Of a DNA stretch of 51,353 nt, positions 29,943 through 39,202 are shown piece by piece; position 1 is the first letter of the stretch; each line of letters begins with the position of its first letter. A program made the position numbers and the translations under genes. The stretch spans positions 1 to 51,353 of the forward strand of contig WQYW01000013.1 in NCBI GenBank assembly GCA_009781045.1. Direction: 5' to 3'. Below the pieces are notes generated by a model. The model saw only the letters and a list, made by a program, of their open reading frames with translations, was not told where the DNA came from and searched no databases. The DNA comes from Alphaproteobacteria bacterium. GTDB lineage: Bacteria; Pseudomonadota; Alphaproteobacteria; Rhizobiales; Xanthobacteraceae.

Positions 29943-30650
29943 ATGGTGAGCCTGGCGGAAGTTCTGACAGACGAAGCCGAGCTGATGGAAAATATTCAGG
30001 CCCGCCCGGAGGAGTTGCGTCTGCTTGAAGCATTGCTGTTTGCCTCCAGTGAGCCGCTCGATATGGCGACGCTTGCCAAACGCATGCCCGCCGATGTCGA
30101 CGTCAAGCTCGCTCTGGCGCAGCTGCAGGCCGAATATGCCCCGCGCGGGGTCAATCTGGTGCGGATCGCCAATAAATGGGCCTTCCGCACCGCCAATGAT
30201 CTGGCCTGGCTGATGACGCGGGAAAGCACGGAAACCCGCCGGCTGTCGCGCGCGGCCATCGAGGTGCTGGCGATCATCGCCTATCATCAGCCCATCACCC
30301 GTTCCGAGATCGAGGAAATCCGCGGCGTCGTGACCTCCAAGGGAACCCTGGACGTTCTGCTTGAGACCGGCTGGATCAAGCCGCGCGGCCGGCGCAAGAC
30401 CCCGGGTCGGCCGCTGACCTTCGGCACCACGGAGAGCTTTCTGTCGCAGTTCGGCCTTGAGCAGCTCGGCGACCTGCCGGGTCTTGAGGAACTCAAGGGC
30501 ACCGGCCTCCTGGATTCCCGACTGCCCACCGGCTTCACGGTGCCGACGCCCTCGGACGATTCAACCCTGCGCGAGGACGAGGATCCGCTTGATCCCGGCG
30601 ATCTCGACCTCATGCTCGGGCCCAAGGTCGAGGCCGAGGGGGCGGCATAA
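29943..30650 (+). CDS. scpB: Segregation and condensation protein B
   Basis: A 235-residue double winged-helix partner of ScpA. Diagnostic blocks: LRLLEALLFASSEPLDMATL (near residue 22), RRLSRAAIEVLAIIAYHQPI followed by TRSEIEEIRGV (near residue 100), and the second wing with LLETGWIKPRGRRKTPGRPL. The C-terminal tail is acidic (EDEDPLDPGDLDLML). I chose the ATG at 29943, with GGAGAAG upstream; the frame is open inside scpA but that part is only scpA read out of phase. Confidence 0.94.
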   Translation: MVSLAEVLTDEAELMENIQARPEELRLLEALLFASSEPLDMATLAKRMPADVDVKLALAQLQAEYAPRGVNLVRIANKWAFRTANDLAWLMTRESTETRRLSRAAIEVLAIIAYHQPITRSEIEEIRGVVTSKGTLDVLLETGWIKPRGRRKTPGRPLTFGTTESFLSQFGLEQLGDLPGLEELKGTGLLDSRLPTGFTVPTPSDDSTLREDEDPLDPGDLDLMLGPKVEAEGAA

Positions 30651-30780
30651 CCCTGTCGTCCCTTGTTGTCCCTTGCATTTCAGCTTTTCCGCTCTAGGTT
30701 TGAGGAGGCGGGGGCGACGCTCCTGCGCCCACGAGGTTCTTGTTTTTGTCTTCCGTGCGGCCTAGGTCTTGCACGAGCGG

Positions 30781-30796
30781 GGCCGGCTTTTCGGCC
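30781..30796. promoter_or_regulatory. Small hairpin ahead of tatA
   Basis: GGCCG, a GCTTTT loop and CGGCC form a 5-bp stem 25 bases before the tatA start, in the roughly 170-bp gap after scpB. Role unknown. Confidence 0.35.
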
Positions 30797-30820
30797 ATAA
30801 CCCTTTGGAGGGGCGTGAGG

Positions 30821-31048
30821 ATGGGTATTTGGCACTGGCTGGTGGTGATCCTGGTGGTCCTGGTGCTGTTCGGCGGCAGCAAAGTGTCGGATCTGATGGG
30901 GGATGTGGCCAAGGGCATCAAGGCTTTCAAGAAAGGCCTTCAGGAGGAAGACAAGTCGATCGACAAGCCCGAAGCGACGAAATCCATCGAGCACAACAGC
31001 TCCACCACGGCCGAAACCCGTAACGATATCGGCAGCAAAGCCCTTTGA
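30821..31048 (+). CDS. tatA: Twin-arginine translocase subunit TatA
   Basis: A 75-residue pore-forming Tat component. One N-terminal membrane helix ([20 protein letters not shown], residues 2-21) with the FG hinge, then the amphipathic helix [20 protein letters not shown], then a charged, flexible tail. The start is fixed by GGAGG/GTGAGG upstream and by the canonical N-terminus; the open frame upstream is not conserved-looking. First gene of tatA-tatB-tatC; the gap to tatB is 111 bp. Confidence 0.93.
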   Translation: MGIWHWLVVILVVLVLFGGSKVSDLMGDVAKGIKAFKKGLQEEDKSIDKPEATKSIEHNSSTTAETRNDIGSKAL

Positions 31049-31159
31049 GGAGGCGCCCGGCGGGTGCCGTCCGCGGCAACGCAAAAAGGGTGCATCGCGT
31101 GCACCTCTGGCGCATCGGTGCGGTGGCCCCGCCATTTTTCGGCGTGAACGGAAGGCGTC

Positions 31160-31648
31160 ATGTTCGACATCGGCTCAGGTGAACTGGTGGTTATCGCGGT
31201 GGTTGCGCTGGTCGCCATCGGTCCCAAGGAACTGCCGGGGGTGTTGCGCATGGTGGGGCAATGGACCGGCAAGGCGCGGCGCATGGCGGCGGAATTCCAG
31301 AGCCAGTTCCAGGAGGCCCTGCGCGAGGCCGAACTCTCCGACCTCAAAAAAAGCTTCGACGACGTGAAAGATGTGGCGAACAGCCTGCGCGGCGGCAATC
31401 TGCTGGCGTCGCTGTCAAGTGCGGTCGGCGCGCTCGACAGCCCGCCGCCTGCCAGTCCACAGTCCGGCACAGGGGCGGGCGCGGGCGCGACCGCGCCTGA
31501 CGCCAGTCCGCCGGCGGCGGTGGTGAGCGCAGCGCCGGAAACGTTGCCGGGCGATGCCGCGGCGCCGGCCACGGCCGCGCCCCCGGTCAATCTCCTTGCC
31601 GGCCGCGGCGAGCCCGAGCCACCGTCCCAGCCGGTTCCGCCGCCATGA
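31160..31648 (+). CDS. tatB: Sec-independent translocase subunit TatB
   Basis: A 162-residue TatB. The N-terminal helix [20 protein letters not shown] is followed by the [10 protein letters not shown] hinge with the TatB-type Glu and Pro residues, then a long amphipathic helix ([20 protein letters not shown]). The C-terminal half is an Ala/Pro-rich tail. TatB receives Tat substrates together with TatC. GGAAGG precedes the ATG, and its end overlaps the tatC start by four bases. Confidence 0.93.
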   Translation: MFDIGSGELVVIAVVALVAIGPKELPGVLRMVGQWTGKARRMAAEFQSQFQEALREAELSDLKKSFDDVKDVANSLRGGNLLASLSSAVGALDSPPPASPQSGTGAGAGATAPDASPPAAVVSAAPETLPGDAAAPATAAPPVNLLAGRGEPEPPSQPVPPP

Positions 31649-32433
31649 CCGACGCCGATATCGAGGCCAGCAAGGCACCGTTGATGGACCATCTGATCGA
31701 GCTGCGGGCGCGGCTGATCAAGGCCCTGATCGGGTTCGGCATCGCCTTCGTGGTCTGTTTCTTCTTCGCCCGCCAGATCTACAATGTGCTGCTGGGGCCC
31801 TTCGTGCAGGTGGCGGGCGGAGCGCATTCGAAATTCATCTACACCGCATTGCTGGAATATTTCATCACCCAGCTCAAGCTGGCGCTGTTCGGGGCCGGTT
31901 TCATCTCCTTCCCGATCGTCGCCACCCAGATCTATAAATTCGTCGCCCCCGGTCTCTACAAACACGAAAAGCAGGCCTTTCTGCCCTATCTGATTGCGAC
32001 CCCGGTGTTCTTCGTGTTCGGCGCGCTGGTGGTCTATTTCGTGGTGATGCCGATGCTGATCCGCTTTTCGCTCGGCATGGAGCAGGCGCCATCGGCGGAT
32101 GCGGCGGAGATCGTACTGATGCCCAGGGTGGGCGAATATCTTTCGATCGTGATGTCGCTGATCTTTGCCTTCGGCATCGCCTTTCAGCTCCCGGTGATCC
32201 TGACGCTGCTCGGGCGTATCGGCATCGTCACCGCGGCCTGGCTGCGCGGCAAGCGCCGCTATTTCATCGTTCTCGCCTTCGTCATCGCCGCCGTGCTGAC
32301 GCCACCGGACGTGCTCAGTCAGGCTTCTCTGGCGCTTCCCCTGATGCTGTTATACGAGGGGTCGATCTTCGCGGTACAGGTGGTGGAGAAAAAGGTGGCG
32401 GCGGCGCGCGCTGAAAAGGCGGGCGCGGCGTGA
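31645..32433 (+). CDS. tatC: Sec-independent translocase subunit TatC
   Basis: A 262-residue six-helix protein that binds the twin-arginine signal peptide. The N-terminus [20 protein letters not shown] is the conserved cytosolic start. The periplasmic cap and helices follow, with [17 protein letters not shown] near residue 93. The C-terminal tail is rich in Ala, Lys and Glu. The start overlaps the tatB stop (ATGA), showing translational coupling. Confidence 0.95.
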   Translation: MTDADIEASKAPLMDHLIELRARLIKALIGFGIAFVVCFFFARQIYNVLLGPFVQVAGGAHSKFIYTALLEYFITQLKLALFGAGFISFPIVATQIYKFVAPGLYKHEKQAFLPYLIATPVFFVFGALVVYFVVMPMLIRFSLGMEQAPSADAAEIVLMPRVGEYLSIVMSLIFAFGIAFQLPVILTLLGRIGIVTAAWLRGKRRYFIVLAFVIAAVLTPPDVLSQASLALPLMLLYEGSIFAVQVVEKKVAAARAEKAGAA

Positions 32434-32579
32434 GCACGAGGCCGGTTTCTTCGGGCTGACCCTTCAAAGGGGCACGCACGCGCCTCTCGGGGGCCGTCCC
32501 GGCTCTGCGTCCTGCGTGCCTGCTCTGAGAGACCGAAGCACGCGCGGCATTCGACAACAACACCAGGATCTTTTTGAGC

Positions 32580-33908
32580 ATGCACGATATCAAAGCCATC
32601 CGCGACAACCCGCAGGCTTTTGACCTGGCGCTGGGGCGCCGGGGCATCAAGCCGGTTTCTCAGCTTCTGGCCGACCTTGATGACCGGCGCCGGGCGGCAA
32701 TTCTGGCCTGTGAGCAGGCCCAGGCCCGCCGCAACGCCCTGTCGCGGGAGATCGGCGAGGTCAAGCGGGCAAAGGACGAGGCCCGTGCGGCAACCCTGAT
32801 GGGCGAGGTGGGGGCGCTCAAAAGCGCGATGCCGGAACTGGAAGACGCAGTGCGCCGGATCGAGGAAGAACTTGCCCGCACTCTGGCCGCGATTGCCAAT
32901 CTGCCGCTGGCCGAAGTACCTGACGGTGTCGACGAGCGGGATAATGTGGTGCGCCATGTCTATGGCGCGGCGCGCCCTTACAGCTTTGCCCCCCGCGCCC
33001 ATTATGATCTGGGCGAAGCCCTTGAGCTGATGGACTTCGAGGCGGCGGCGCAGATGTCGGGGGCGCGTTTTGTGGTGCTCAAACGCCATCTGGCGCGGCT
33101 CGAACGGGCGCTGGGTCAGTTCATGCTCGACCTCCATACGGAAAGCCATGGCTATAGCGAGATCAGCCCGCCGATTCTGGTGCGCAATGACGCCATGTTC
33201 GGCACCGGCCAGCTGCCGAAATTCGAGGACGATCAGTTCTGGGCGGTGCGGGGGGAACTCCTGCTGGCCCCCGACGAGCGGCTTGCCACCGAGCGGCTGG
33301 GCCTGATCCCGACCGCCGAGGTGCCGCTCACCAATCTGGTGCGCGACCAGATCCTTGATGAGCGCAGTCTGCCGCTGCGCCTCACCGCACTCACGCCCTG
33401 TTTCCGCGCCGAGGCCGGGGCCGCCGGCCGCGACACCCGCGGCATGATCCGTCAACACCAGTTTACCAAGGTGGAACTGGTGTCGATCACCACGCCGGAG
33501 GCCAGCCGGGACGAACTGGAACGCATGCTGTCCTGTGCCGAGGAGGTGCTGCGCCGGCTCGATCTGCATTATCGCGTGGTGACGCTGTGTGCCGGCGACA
33601 TGGGGTTCTCGGCGCAGAAAACCTGCGATATCGAGGTCTGGATGCCGGGGCAGGGCGAGGGCGGCGCGTTTCGCGAAATCTCCAGCTGTTCGCTGTGCGG
33701 CGACTTCCAGGCCCGGCGCATGAACGCGCGCAGCCGCCTCGGAGAGGGCCGGCCGCGCTTCGTCCACAGCCTCAACGGCTCCGGGACCGCAGTGGGCCGT
33801 GCCCTGATTGCGGTCATGGAGACCTACCAGCAGGCCGACGGCTCGATCGCTGTGCCCGGCGTGCTGCAGCCTTATATGGGAGGATTGCAGGCCATCGGGG
33901 CCGATTGA
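32580..33908 (+). CDS. serS: Seryl-tRNA synthetase
   Basis: A 442-residue class II synthetase charging tRNA-Ser (and tRNA-Sec where present). The N-terminal domain is the tRNA-binding coiled coil (about 28-105, [20 protein letters not shown]). Motif 2 is in [20 protein letters not shown] (near residue 280). Motif 3 is in [20 protein letters not shown] near the C-terminus. I chose the ATG at 32580; a TTG two codons upstream is an alternative. The gene is complete and standard. Confidence 0.96.
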   Translation: MHDIKAIRDNPQAFDLALGRRGIKPVSQLLADLDDRRRAAILACEQAQARRNALSREIGEVKRAKDEARAATLMGEVGALKSAMPELEDAVRRIEEELARTLAAIANLPLAEVPDGVDERDNVVRHVYGAARPYSFAPRAHYDLGEALELMDFEAAAQMSGARFVVLKRHLARLERALGQFMLDLHTESHGYSEISPPILVRNDAMFGTGQLPKFEDDQFWAVRGELLLAPDERLATERLGLIPTAEVPLTNLVRDQILDERSLPLRLTALTPCFRAEAGAAGRDTRGMIRQHQFTKVELVSITTPEASRDELERMLSCAEEVLRRLDLHYRVVTLCAGDMGFSAQKTCDIEVWMPGQGEGGAFREISSCSLCGDFQARRMNARSRLGEGRPRFVHSLNGSGTAVGRALIAVMETYQQADGSIAVPGVLQPYMGGLQAIGAD

Positions 33909-34258
33909 TCTGCGGGTGGTTTCGATCCACGTTCCATTTCTGCAGGCGAGGGACTGTGCCCCTGTTTGACGCTGTCGAGGCCCAGCCGCTTTCCTGACGG
34001 AGGCGATTTGAGGCAGATGGATGACCATTCCGGTTGGAGATGCGCAATTTTTCCCGTATTTCGAGCCGGGGACGACCTGGCCATGGTCCGACCTGGCCAT
34101 GGTCCGACCTGGCCATGGTCCGACCTGGCCATGGTCCGACCAGGACAGTTGCAGCAAGCCGAACCTGCCCGATAGCGCCTCCGGGCGCCCCGTTCTCTTC
34201 CCGGTGTCCGGGGGTGGCGCGGGAAATGACCGTTACACCCGCACTGGAATCATGATCG
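33909..34258. other. serS-surE spacer
   Basis: 350 bp without a gene. The frames that run through the repeat at 34074 are artefacts of a 16-base unit that shifts phase with every copy. Confidence 0.6.
34074..34145. repeat. 16-bp minisatellite between serS and surE
   Basis: The unit GACCTGGCCATGGTCC occurs four times without error from 34074 to 34137, then a partial fifth copy (GACCAGG). Each unit is nearly self-complementary (GACC, TGGCCA, GGTC with one extra T), so the array could fold into several hairpins. Confidence 0.95.
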
Positions 34259-35026
34259 ATGCGAATTCTCTGCACCAATGACGACGGCATCCATTCGCCT
34301 GGGCTGAAGGTTGCCGAGGAGATTGCACTGGCGCTGTCGGACGATGTCTGGGTGGTGGCCCCCGAGCTGGACCAGTCCGGGGCCTCGCATTCGCTGTCGC
34401 TCAATGATCCCCTGCGCCTGCGCGAGGTCGGGCCGCGGCATTATGCGGTCAAGGGCACCCCGACCGACTGTGTGTTGATGGGGGCACGGCATATTCTGGG
34501 CGCGCACCCGCCCGATGTGGTGCTGTCGGGGGTCAACAGGGGGCGCAATGTCGGTGAGGATGTGGTCTATTCCGGCACCATTGCCGGTGCCCTTGAAGGC
34601 ACCATTCTCGGCTTCACCTCTTTTGCGCTGTCGCAGGAACTGACCCTGGAGACCCGTGACAGCCCGTCCTGGGACAGTGCGCGCAAGCTCGGTGCCGACC
34701 TGCTGCGCCGCATCATCCGTGCCGGGGTCCCTGCGGGCGTGGTTATCAACGTCAATTTCCCGGCCTGCGCCGCCGAAGCGGTGACAGGCGTTCGGGTCGC
34801 ACGCCAGGGCAGCCGTTCAAACGGTTTTCTGCGTATCGACGAGCGCCATGACGGCCGCGGCAATCCCTATTACTGGATCGGCTTTGAACGGGCGGCGATG
34901 CTGGCACCCCCGTCCGAAGGCTCTGACCTCGCTGCATTGCGCGACCGCTTCATCAGTGTGACGCCGCTTCAGCTCGATCGCACCGATGAGAATTTTTCCC
35001 GGGTTCTGAACGGACTGTTGACCTGA
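34259..35026 (+). CDS. surE: 5'-nucleotidase SurE
   Basis: A 255-residue metal-dependent nucleotidase (SurE fold) acting on nucleoside monophosphates. The N-terminal metal-site motif CTNDDGIHSPGL and the following LDQSGASHSLSL (near residue 40) are diagnostic, as is SGVNRGRNVGEDVVYSGTIA (near residue 93). Length is typical. GGAATC is upstream of the ATG. surE-pcm is a conserved pair; here a divergent response-regulator gene lies between them. Confidence 0.95.
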   Translation: MRILCTNDDGIHSPGLKVAEEIALALSDDVWVVAPELDQSGASHSLSLNDPLRLREVGPRHYAVKGTPTDCVLMGARHILGAHPPDVVLSGVNRGRNVGEDVVYSGTIAGALEGTILGFTSFALSQELTLETRDSPSWDSARKLGADLLRRIIRAGVPAGVVINVNFPACAAEAVTGVRVARQGSRSNGFLRIDERHDGRGNPYYWIGFERAAMLAPPSEGSDLAALRDRFISVTPLQLDRTDENFSRVLNGLLT

Positions 35027-35404
35027 ACTGACCTGGACCGACCCGGGCCGCGGTCAGGCCGACAGAGGTGACGAACCCTGCTACAACTTCCGGTAGTTCA
35101 AAATTCCGGATCAAACCTGCAGTTGGCGCTCCGGTCCGATCGGCCAATTGCCGGATCGTCCTCCCTTGCAGGGGCGGCAAACTCAGGAGCCCGGACAATG
35201 TCTCAAACCGCGCCCTGTTTCGCTTGCCACTCACGGAACCGGCAGGTTCCATGTCATTGCCGACATATTCGTCTTCCCGGTCGGCTGGCTGTGAGACGGA
35301 GGAGCCGTAAAGGAACAATCGCTTGCGCCACCGGCCCGCGAGGACAGGAAAATCCGGCACGTCCCCTGGCAAGCGATTCGTTTATTTTTACCCGGCTCCT
35401 GAGA
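35027..35404. other. surE-response regulator intergenic region
   Basis: About 380 bp between convergent genes. No gene seen and no clear terminator. Confidence 0.5.
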
Positions 35405-35776
35405 TCAGGCGGGGCGCAGCGCCGCTTCTATGGTCCGGCTCAGGGCTTCGAGCTGAAACGGCTTCTCCAGCGCCGGGCGATCGCGATAGGACTCGGGCAG
35501 GGACGAGGAGCCATAGCCGGTGGCGAAAATGAAGGGCAGTCCCCTGGCACGGAGGAGATCCGCGACCGGCAAAATGGTCCTACCATTGACGTTGACGTCG
35601 AGAATGGCGAGATCGAAGCTTGTGCTTTGGGCGAGCCGCAGTGCCTCATTGATGTCCCCGGTCTCGGCCGCGATCCTGTAGCCCAGCTCCACCAGCATAT
35701 CCGCAACCATCAGTCTGATAATGACCTCGTCTTCAACCAGAAGTATGGAACTGCCAGGATGCTGTGTTGCGGTCAT
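35405..35776 (-). CDS. Single-domain response regulator (CheY-like receiver)
   Basis: A 123-residue stand-alone receiver. The acidic pair is in ILLVEDEVIIRLMVADMLVE, the phosphoacceptor Asp (about residue 60) is in LAILDVNVNG, the Thr/Ser position is in IFATGYGS, and the conserved Lys is in LEKPFQ (about residue 105). There is no output domain, so it works by protein contact or as a phosphate relay. I chose the ATG at 35776 (AAGGA upstream); a TTG at 35782 is an alternative. It sits inverted between surE and pcm, and a perfect 7-base inverted repeat lies 33 bases before its start. No histidine kinase is nearby. Confidence 0.9.
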   Translation of the reverse strand: MTATQHPGSSILLVEDEVIIRLMVADMLVELGYRIAAETGDINEALRLAQSTSFDLAILDVNVNGRTILPVADLLRARGLPFIFATGYGSSSLPESYRDRPALEKPFQLEALSRTIEAALRPA

Positions 35777-35808
35777 GCACAAGAGTCCTTGCCTGCGAGG
35801 GTGCCCCG

Positions 35809-35829
35809 GCTTAGGAGGATACCCTAAGC
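35809..35829. promoter_or_regulatory. Perfect inverted repeat in the response regulator-pcm divergent region
   Basis: GCTTAGG and CCTAAGC are 7 bases apart, a good operator-like dyad. It is just upstream of the response-regulator start and about 87 bases upstream of the pcm start, so a factor bound there could affect both. Confidence 0.5.
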
Positions 35830-35915
35830 TTGACAGGGGTAACAGGAATCACACAGCACGGGGGCTATTTTATGACCTCGTCGCCGCATCGGTCGCGCCA
35901 CAGCGAAATCCCAAA

Positions 35916-36566
35916 ATGATCTCCAGTCAACAGCCTCCGCAAAAAATGATGTTTCAGCTGGTGCTGAGGCGCCGTGGCATTAGTGACCAGGGGGTGCTGC
36001 GTGCCATGGAGGAGGTGCCGCGCGAACTCTTTGTCGAGGATAAGAATCGCGACAGCGCCTATGCCGACATGCCGTTGCCGATCCTCTGCGGCCAGACCAT
36101 CAGCCAGCCCTTCGTCGTGGCATATATGACCGAGCAGTTGCAGCTGGCGAAAAGTCATCGGGTGCTGGAGATCGGAACCGGTTCCGGCTACCAGGCTGCG
36201 GTGCTGTCGCGGCTGGCGGGATCGGTGCTGAGCGTGGAAAGATATCGCAGGCTCGCGGAGACAGCACGGGAAAGAATGGAAAAACTTGATTACCACAATG
36301 TCGAAGTCATGCTCGGCGACGGCTTTCATCTGCCCGCCACGATCGGTTCATTCGACCGCATCATCATCACAGCGGCGATCGAACAGGTTTCAGAGGACAT
36401 GACTGCCCGGCTCAAATCAGGCGGGCTTCTGATCGCACCCGTGGGGCCGCATCACGCGGCGCAGACCCTGATCCGGTTTCAGCGCACGGAAAGCACGGTG
36501 ACGCGCAGGGAACTCATCGCGGTGCGCTTTGTGCCGATGCTGCCCGGAGTGGCGCGCGAATTGTGA
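35916..36566 (+). CDS. pcm: Protein-L-isoaspartate O-methyltransferase
   Basis: A 216-residue SAM-dependent repair methyltransferase acting on isoaspartyl residues. Motifs: LVLRRRGISDQGVLRAMEEV (N-terminal, near residue 14), PILCGQTISQPFVVAYMTEQ (substrate loop, near residue 51) and VLEIGTGSGYQAAVLSRLAG (SAM motif I, near residue 82). FDRIIITAAI follows near residue 150. I chose the ATG at 35916; ATGs at 35946 and 35949 are alternatives, and the ribosome site is weak. A GC-rich hairpin follows the stop (36578-36592). Confidence 0.93.
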   Translation: MISSQQPPQKMMFQLVLRRRGISDQGVLRAMEEVPRELFVEDKNRDSAYADMPLPILCGQTISQPFVVAYMTEQLQLAKSHRVLEIGTGSGYQAAVLSRLAGSVLSVERYRRLAETARERMEKLDYHNVEVMLGDGFHLPATIGSFDRIIITAAIEQVSEDMTARLKSGGLLIAPVGPHHAAQTLIRFQRTESTVTRRELIAVRFVPMLPGVAREL

Positions 36567-37319
36567 CCGTCGTGACGGCGGCGCAACGCCGCTGCGCTGA
36601 GCCCTGCGCCGTGTAAATCCGCCCCAGATAAGCGCTTCGCTGATTTTGCCTGGCCGCTGGCAGCATGGCCTGACCCTGATACCGGCAAGACGCCCGGGGT
36701 CATCCCCCTGTGGCAAGGGCAGGGGGACGGGTGGGCCGCGGGCTCAAACCGGGTCTGGCGGGCGCCTGGAAGCGGCTTCCGGTCCAGAATCCGAGAGCCC
36801 GGAAAATCTGATTTCAGGGCAATCGGTCTGTTTCGGCCTTCGCCATAGCTTGGGGATGGCCTGAGAAGAACTCCCCAAACCGCGATGGCCGTCGACTGCC
36901 GGTTTCTTTGCCGGTTCAGCCCGCTGCCGCCCTTTGAAGGGGCAAGAGGGCCGGGAGGCGTCCAAGGGCGGCGGAGCAGAAAAGCCTTCGAATGAAAAGG
37001 CTTCGGATGATAAGGACAGGGGCCACCCCGGTCGCCCTCCTTGCCGGATTGCTTGCTCCAGCCAGTTCTCCGGTTTTTTCGGCGCCTGGGGTTTTGCGCC
37101 GGATCGTCCGACGGTTTTGCGCAAAAAAAAATCCGCGCCGTGGGAAGGACCGCGAGCGATTTCGAAACACATGTTTTCATGCGCCACGCCGTGGGGCGGC
37201 GTTTTTGCCGAACGGGGTGGATGGCGACGCGCGGGAGCGGCGGGCAACGCGGTTAAGGCCTTATTTACTCGATACGTGTTTATTCAAAAGACCAGTCAGT
37301 TGCGTACGAGTCAGTAACT
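36567..37319. other. pcm-nlpD spacer
   Basis: About 750 bp. It begins with a hairpin of GCGGCG, a CAA loop and CGCCGC (36578-36592), a plausible pcm terminator. No convincing gene. AT-rich DNA from 37253, including palindrome TAAGGCCTTA, precedes the nlpD-like gene and probably holds its promoter. Confidence 0.5.
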
Positions 37320-39119
37320 ATGCTCTCCGTCACCCAGTTGCGTCACGCCCGCCGCACGCTGCGGGTTGTGGCGCTGGCGTCGATTTCTGTCGGTCTTTTG
37401 GGCTGCAGCGGAGATTCGACACGCCTGCAGAGCCAGATTGCGGATGCCTATGCGCAGGAGCCTGGGTCGGTGCCACCTGCGCCGATCGGTCGTGACACTC
37501 CGCGAGTTCGTGTTCCGCAGCCCCAGCCGCGCTATTCGCAGCCCGATCCACCTCCCTCGGCCTATCCGCAAAGCTCCTATCCGCAAGACTCTTATCCGCA
37601 AAGCTCCTATCCACAGAGCAGCTATCCGGAAAGCAGGAATCCGCAAGGCGGCTATGATCAATATGGCCGGGCGGATGGCGCCTATGGCAGCAGCAGGGTG
37701 TCTGTGACCGCGCAGCCATTGCCGCCGGTCGTGGCTGCGCCGCAATCCTATCCCACGCCGCAGTCCTATCCGGCGTCGCAGTCCTATCCGGCGTCGCAGT
37801 CCTATCCGGCGTCGCAGTCCTATCCGGCGTCGCAGTCCTATCCGGCGTCGCAGTCCTATCCGGCGTCGCAGTCCTACCCGGCGTCGCAGTCCTATCCGGC
37901 GTCGCAGTCCTATCCGGCACAGCAGTCCTATCCCACACCGCAATCCTACCCGGTGTCGAGCGTGGGTGTCTCCGGCGGGGGGCGCGGGGTGTCGTCCTAC
38001 GCGCCGCCAGCGCCGCCTGCCGTCGCGGTCGCCGCGCCCGCGCCGAAGCCGGTCAATGTCGCCGCTGCAGCTCCGGCGCGCCCGCGTCTTGATGTCACCG
38101 GCACGGTGGCGCCACGCTCGGTCGCAGCAGCCAGACCCGCCCCGGGTTCGACGATGATCATCGTCGGCACCAGCGATACACTTGAGGTTCTCGCCAGGCG
38201 CTATCATGTCACGCCAGCGGCGATACTGGCTGCAAACGGCTATAAGGGGCCGCGCACCCTGTCGCCGGGCCAGCAGCTGATCATTCCCCATCTCGCCACC
38301 ACAGCGGCACCCGCAGCCGTGGTTCCCGCGAGCCGGCCGGTGGTGTCTGCCGCAAGCCCGGGCGTCCATTTCGTCAATAGTGGCGACAGCATGGCGGCAA
38401 TTGCCCGCAAATACCGTGTCTCAGCGGCGGAACTGGCACGGGCCAACGGGATGCAGCCATCGGCGACGCTCAGGCCGGGCACCAGGCTGACGATTCCGCG
38501 CAGCCCGGCGGTGGCACAGAATCCCGGCCCGGCCGCGGCGCCCAGGGTCACTGCCAGGAATGCCGCGCCGGCGCCGAGGCCGGTCGCTGTCCGGCCCATT
38601 GAAGCGGCTGTCAGCCGCCATGCGGCGCCCGCTCCGCAAAGCGTGCACATGGTCCAGCCTGCGCCAGCGGTTGAGGACAAGCCGGTTGCGAATGGGCCGA
38701 AGCTGACTGCCGACAAGAGCGGCGACACCACTGGTGCGTTGCCGAATTTCCGCTGGCCGGCGCGTGGCAACGTCAAGGTCGCCTATGGCGTCAAGACCAA
38801 CGGCAAGGCCAATGACGGTATCAACATCGAGGTGCCGACCAATACGCCGATCAAGGCGGCGGATGACGGCGAGGTGACCTATTCCGGTAATGAACTCAAA
38901 GCCTATGGCAATCTGGTTCTGATCCGCCATGCCAATGGCTATATCACCGCCTATGCCCATGCCAATGAGCTGCTGGTGCGGCGCGGCGATCACGTCAAGC
39001 GGGGACAGATCATCGCCAAGTCGGGATCCTCAGGGGAAGTCGAGCGGCCGCAGCTTCACTTCGAGATCCGCAAAGGCTCCACTCCGGTTGACCCTGCCCA
39101 GTTCCTCAACGGGACCTGA
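37320..39119 (+). CDS. NlpD-like lipoprotein: two LysM domains and a degenerate LytM (M23) domain
   Basis: A 599-residue envelope protein. The lipoprotein signal peptide ends in VGLLGC (lipidated Cys 29). Residues about 70-210 are low-complexity, with SYPQ and SYPASQ repeats. LysM 1 (about 279-325, IVGTSDTLEVLARRYHVTPA) and LysM 2 (about 347-392) bind peptidoglycan. The M23/LytM domain (about 477-597) keeps ITAYAHANEL and LHFEIR, but where active enzymes have HxGxD it reads NDGINIE. So a metal ligand is missing, as in E. coli NlpD, which activates an amidase rather than cutting glycan. It probably acts in cell separation. surE-pcm-nlpD order is conserved. The ribosome site is weak. Confidence 0.9.
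   Translation: MLSVTQLRHARRTLRVVALASISVGLLGCSGDSTRLQSQIADAYAQEPGSVPPAPIGRDTPRVRVPQPQPRYSQPDPPPSAYPQSSYPQDSYPQSSYPQSSYPESRNPQGGYDQYGRADGAYGSSRVSVTAQPLPPVVAAPQSYPTPQSYPASQSYPASQSYPASQSYPASQSYPASQSYPASQSYPASQSYPASQSYPAQQSYPTPQSYPVSSVGVSGGGRGVSSYAPPAPPAVAVAAPAPKPVNVAAAAPARPRLDVTGTVAPRSVAAARPAPGSTMIIVGTSDTLEVLARRYHVTPAAILAANGYKGPRTLSPGQQLIIPHLATTAAPAAVVPASRPVVSAASPGVHFVNSGDSMAAIARKYRVSAAELARANGMQPSATLRPGTRLTIPRSPAVAQNPGPAAAPRVTARNAAPAPRPVAVRPIEAAVSRHAAPAPQSVHMVQPAPAVEDKPVANGPKLTADKSGDTTGALPNFRWPARGNVKVAYGVKTNGKANDGINIEVPTNTPIKAADDGEVTYSGNELKAYGNLVLIRHANGYITAYAHANELLVRRGDHVKRGQIIAKSGSSGEVERPQLHFEIRKGSTPVDPAQFLNGT
37761..37904 (+). repeat. 18-bp in-frame repeat (SYPASQ) in the nlpD-like gene
   Basis: Eight head-to-tail copies of CAGTCCTATCCGGCGTCG, with one silent change (TAT to TAC), code for QSYPAS. 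Related PTPQSY and PAQQSY units flank them. Confidence 0.95.
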
Positions 39120-39202
39120 GGAGGCGGGCAGAAATCAGCCAGTCGCCTTTCGGTATGGAGGTGTGGGATTGTCGCCGCCCTGAGGTCGCAGGCGACGATT
39201 CC

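Noticed and set aside
32319..34157. 612-codon open frame on the minus strand
   Set aside because: Antisense of serS, running on through the 16-bp minisatellite, which produces a periodic artefact peptide.
37741..37950. Regular repeats suggestive of a CRISPR array
   Set aside because: The units are 18 bases head to tail without spacers and read in frame as QSYPAS inside a lipoprotein gene.
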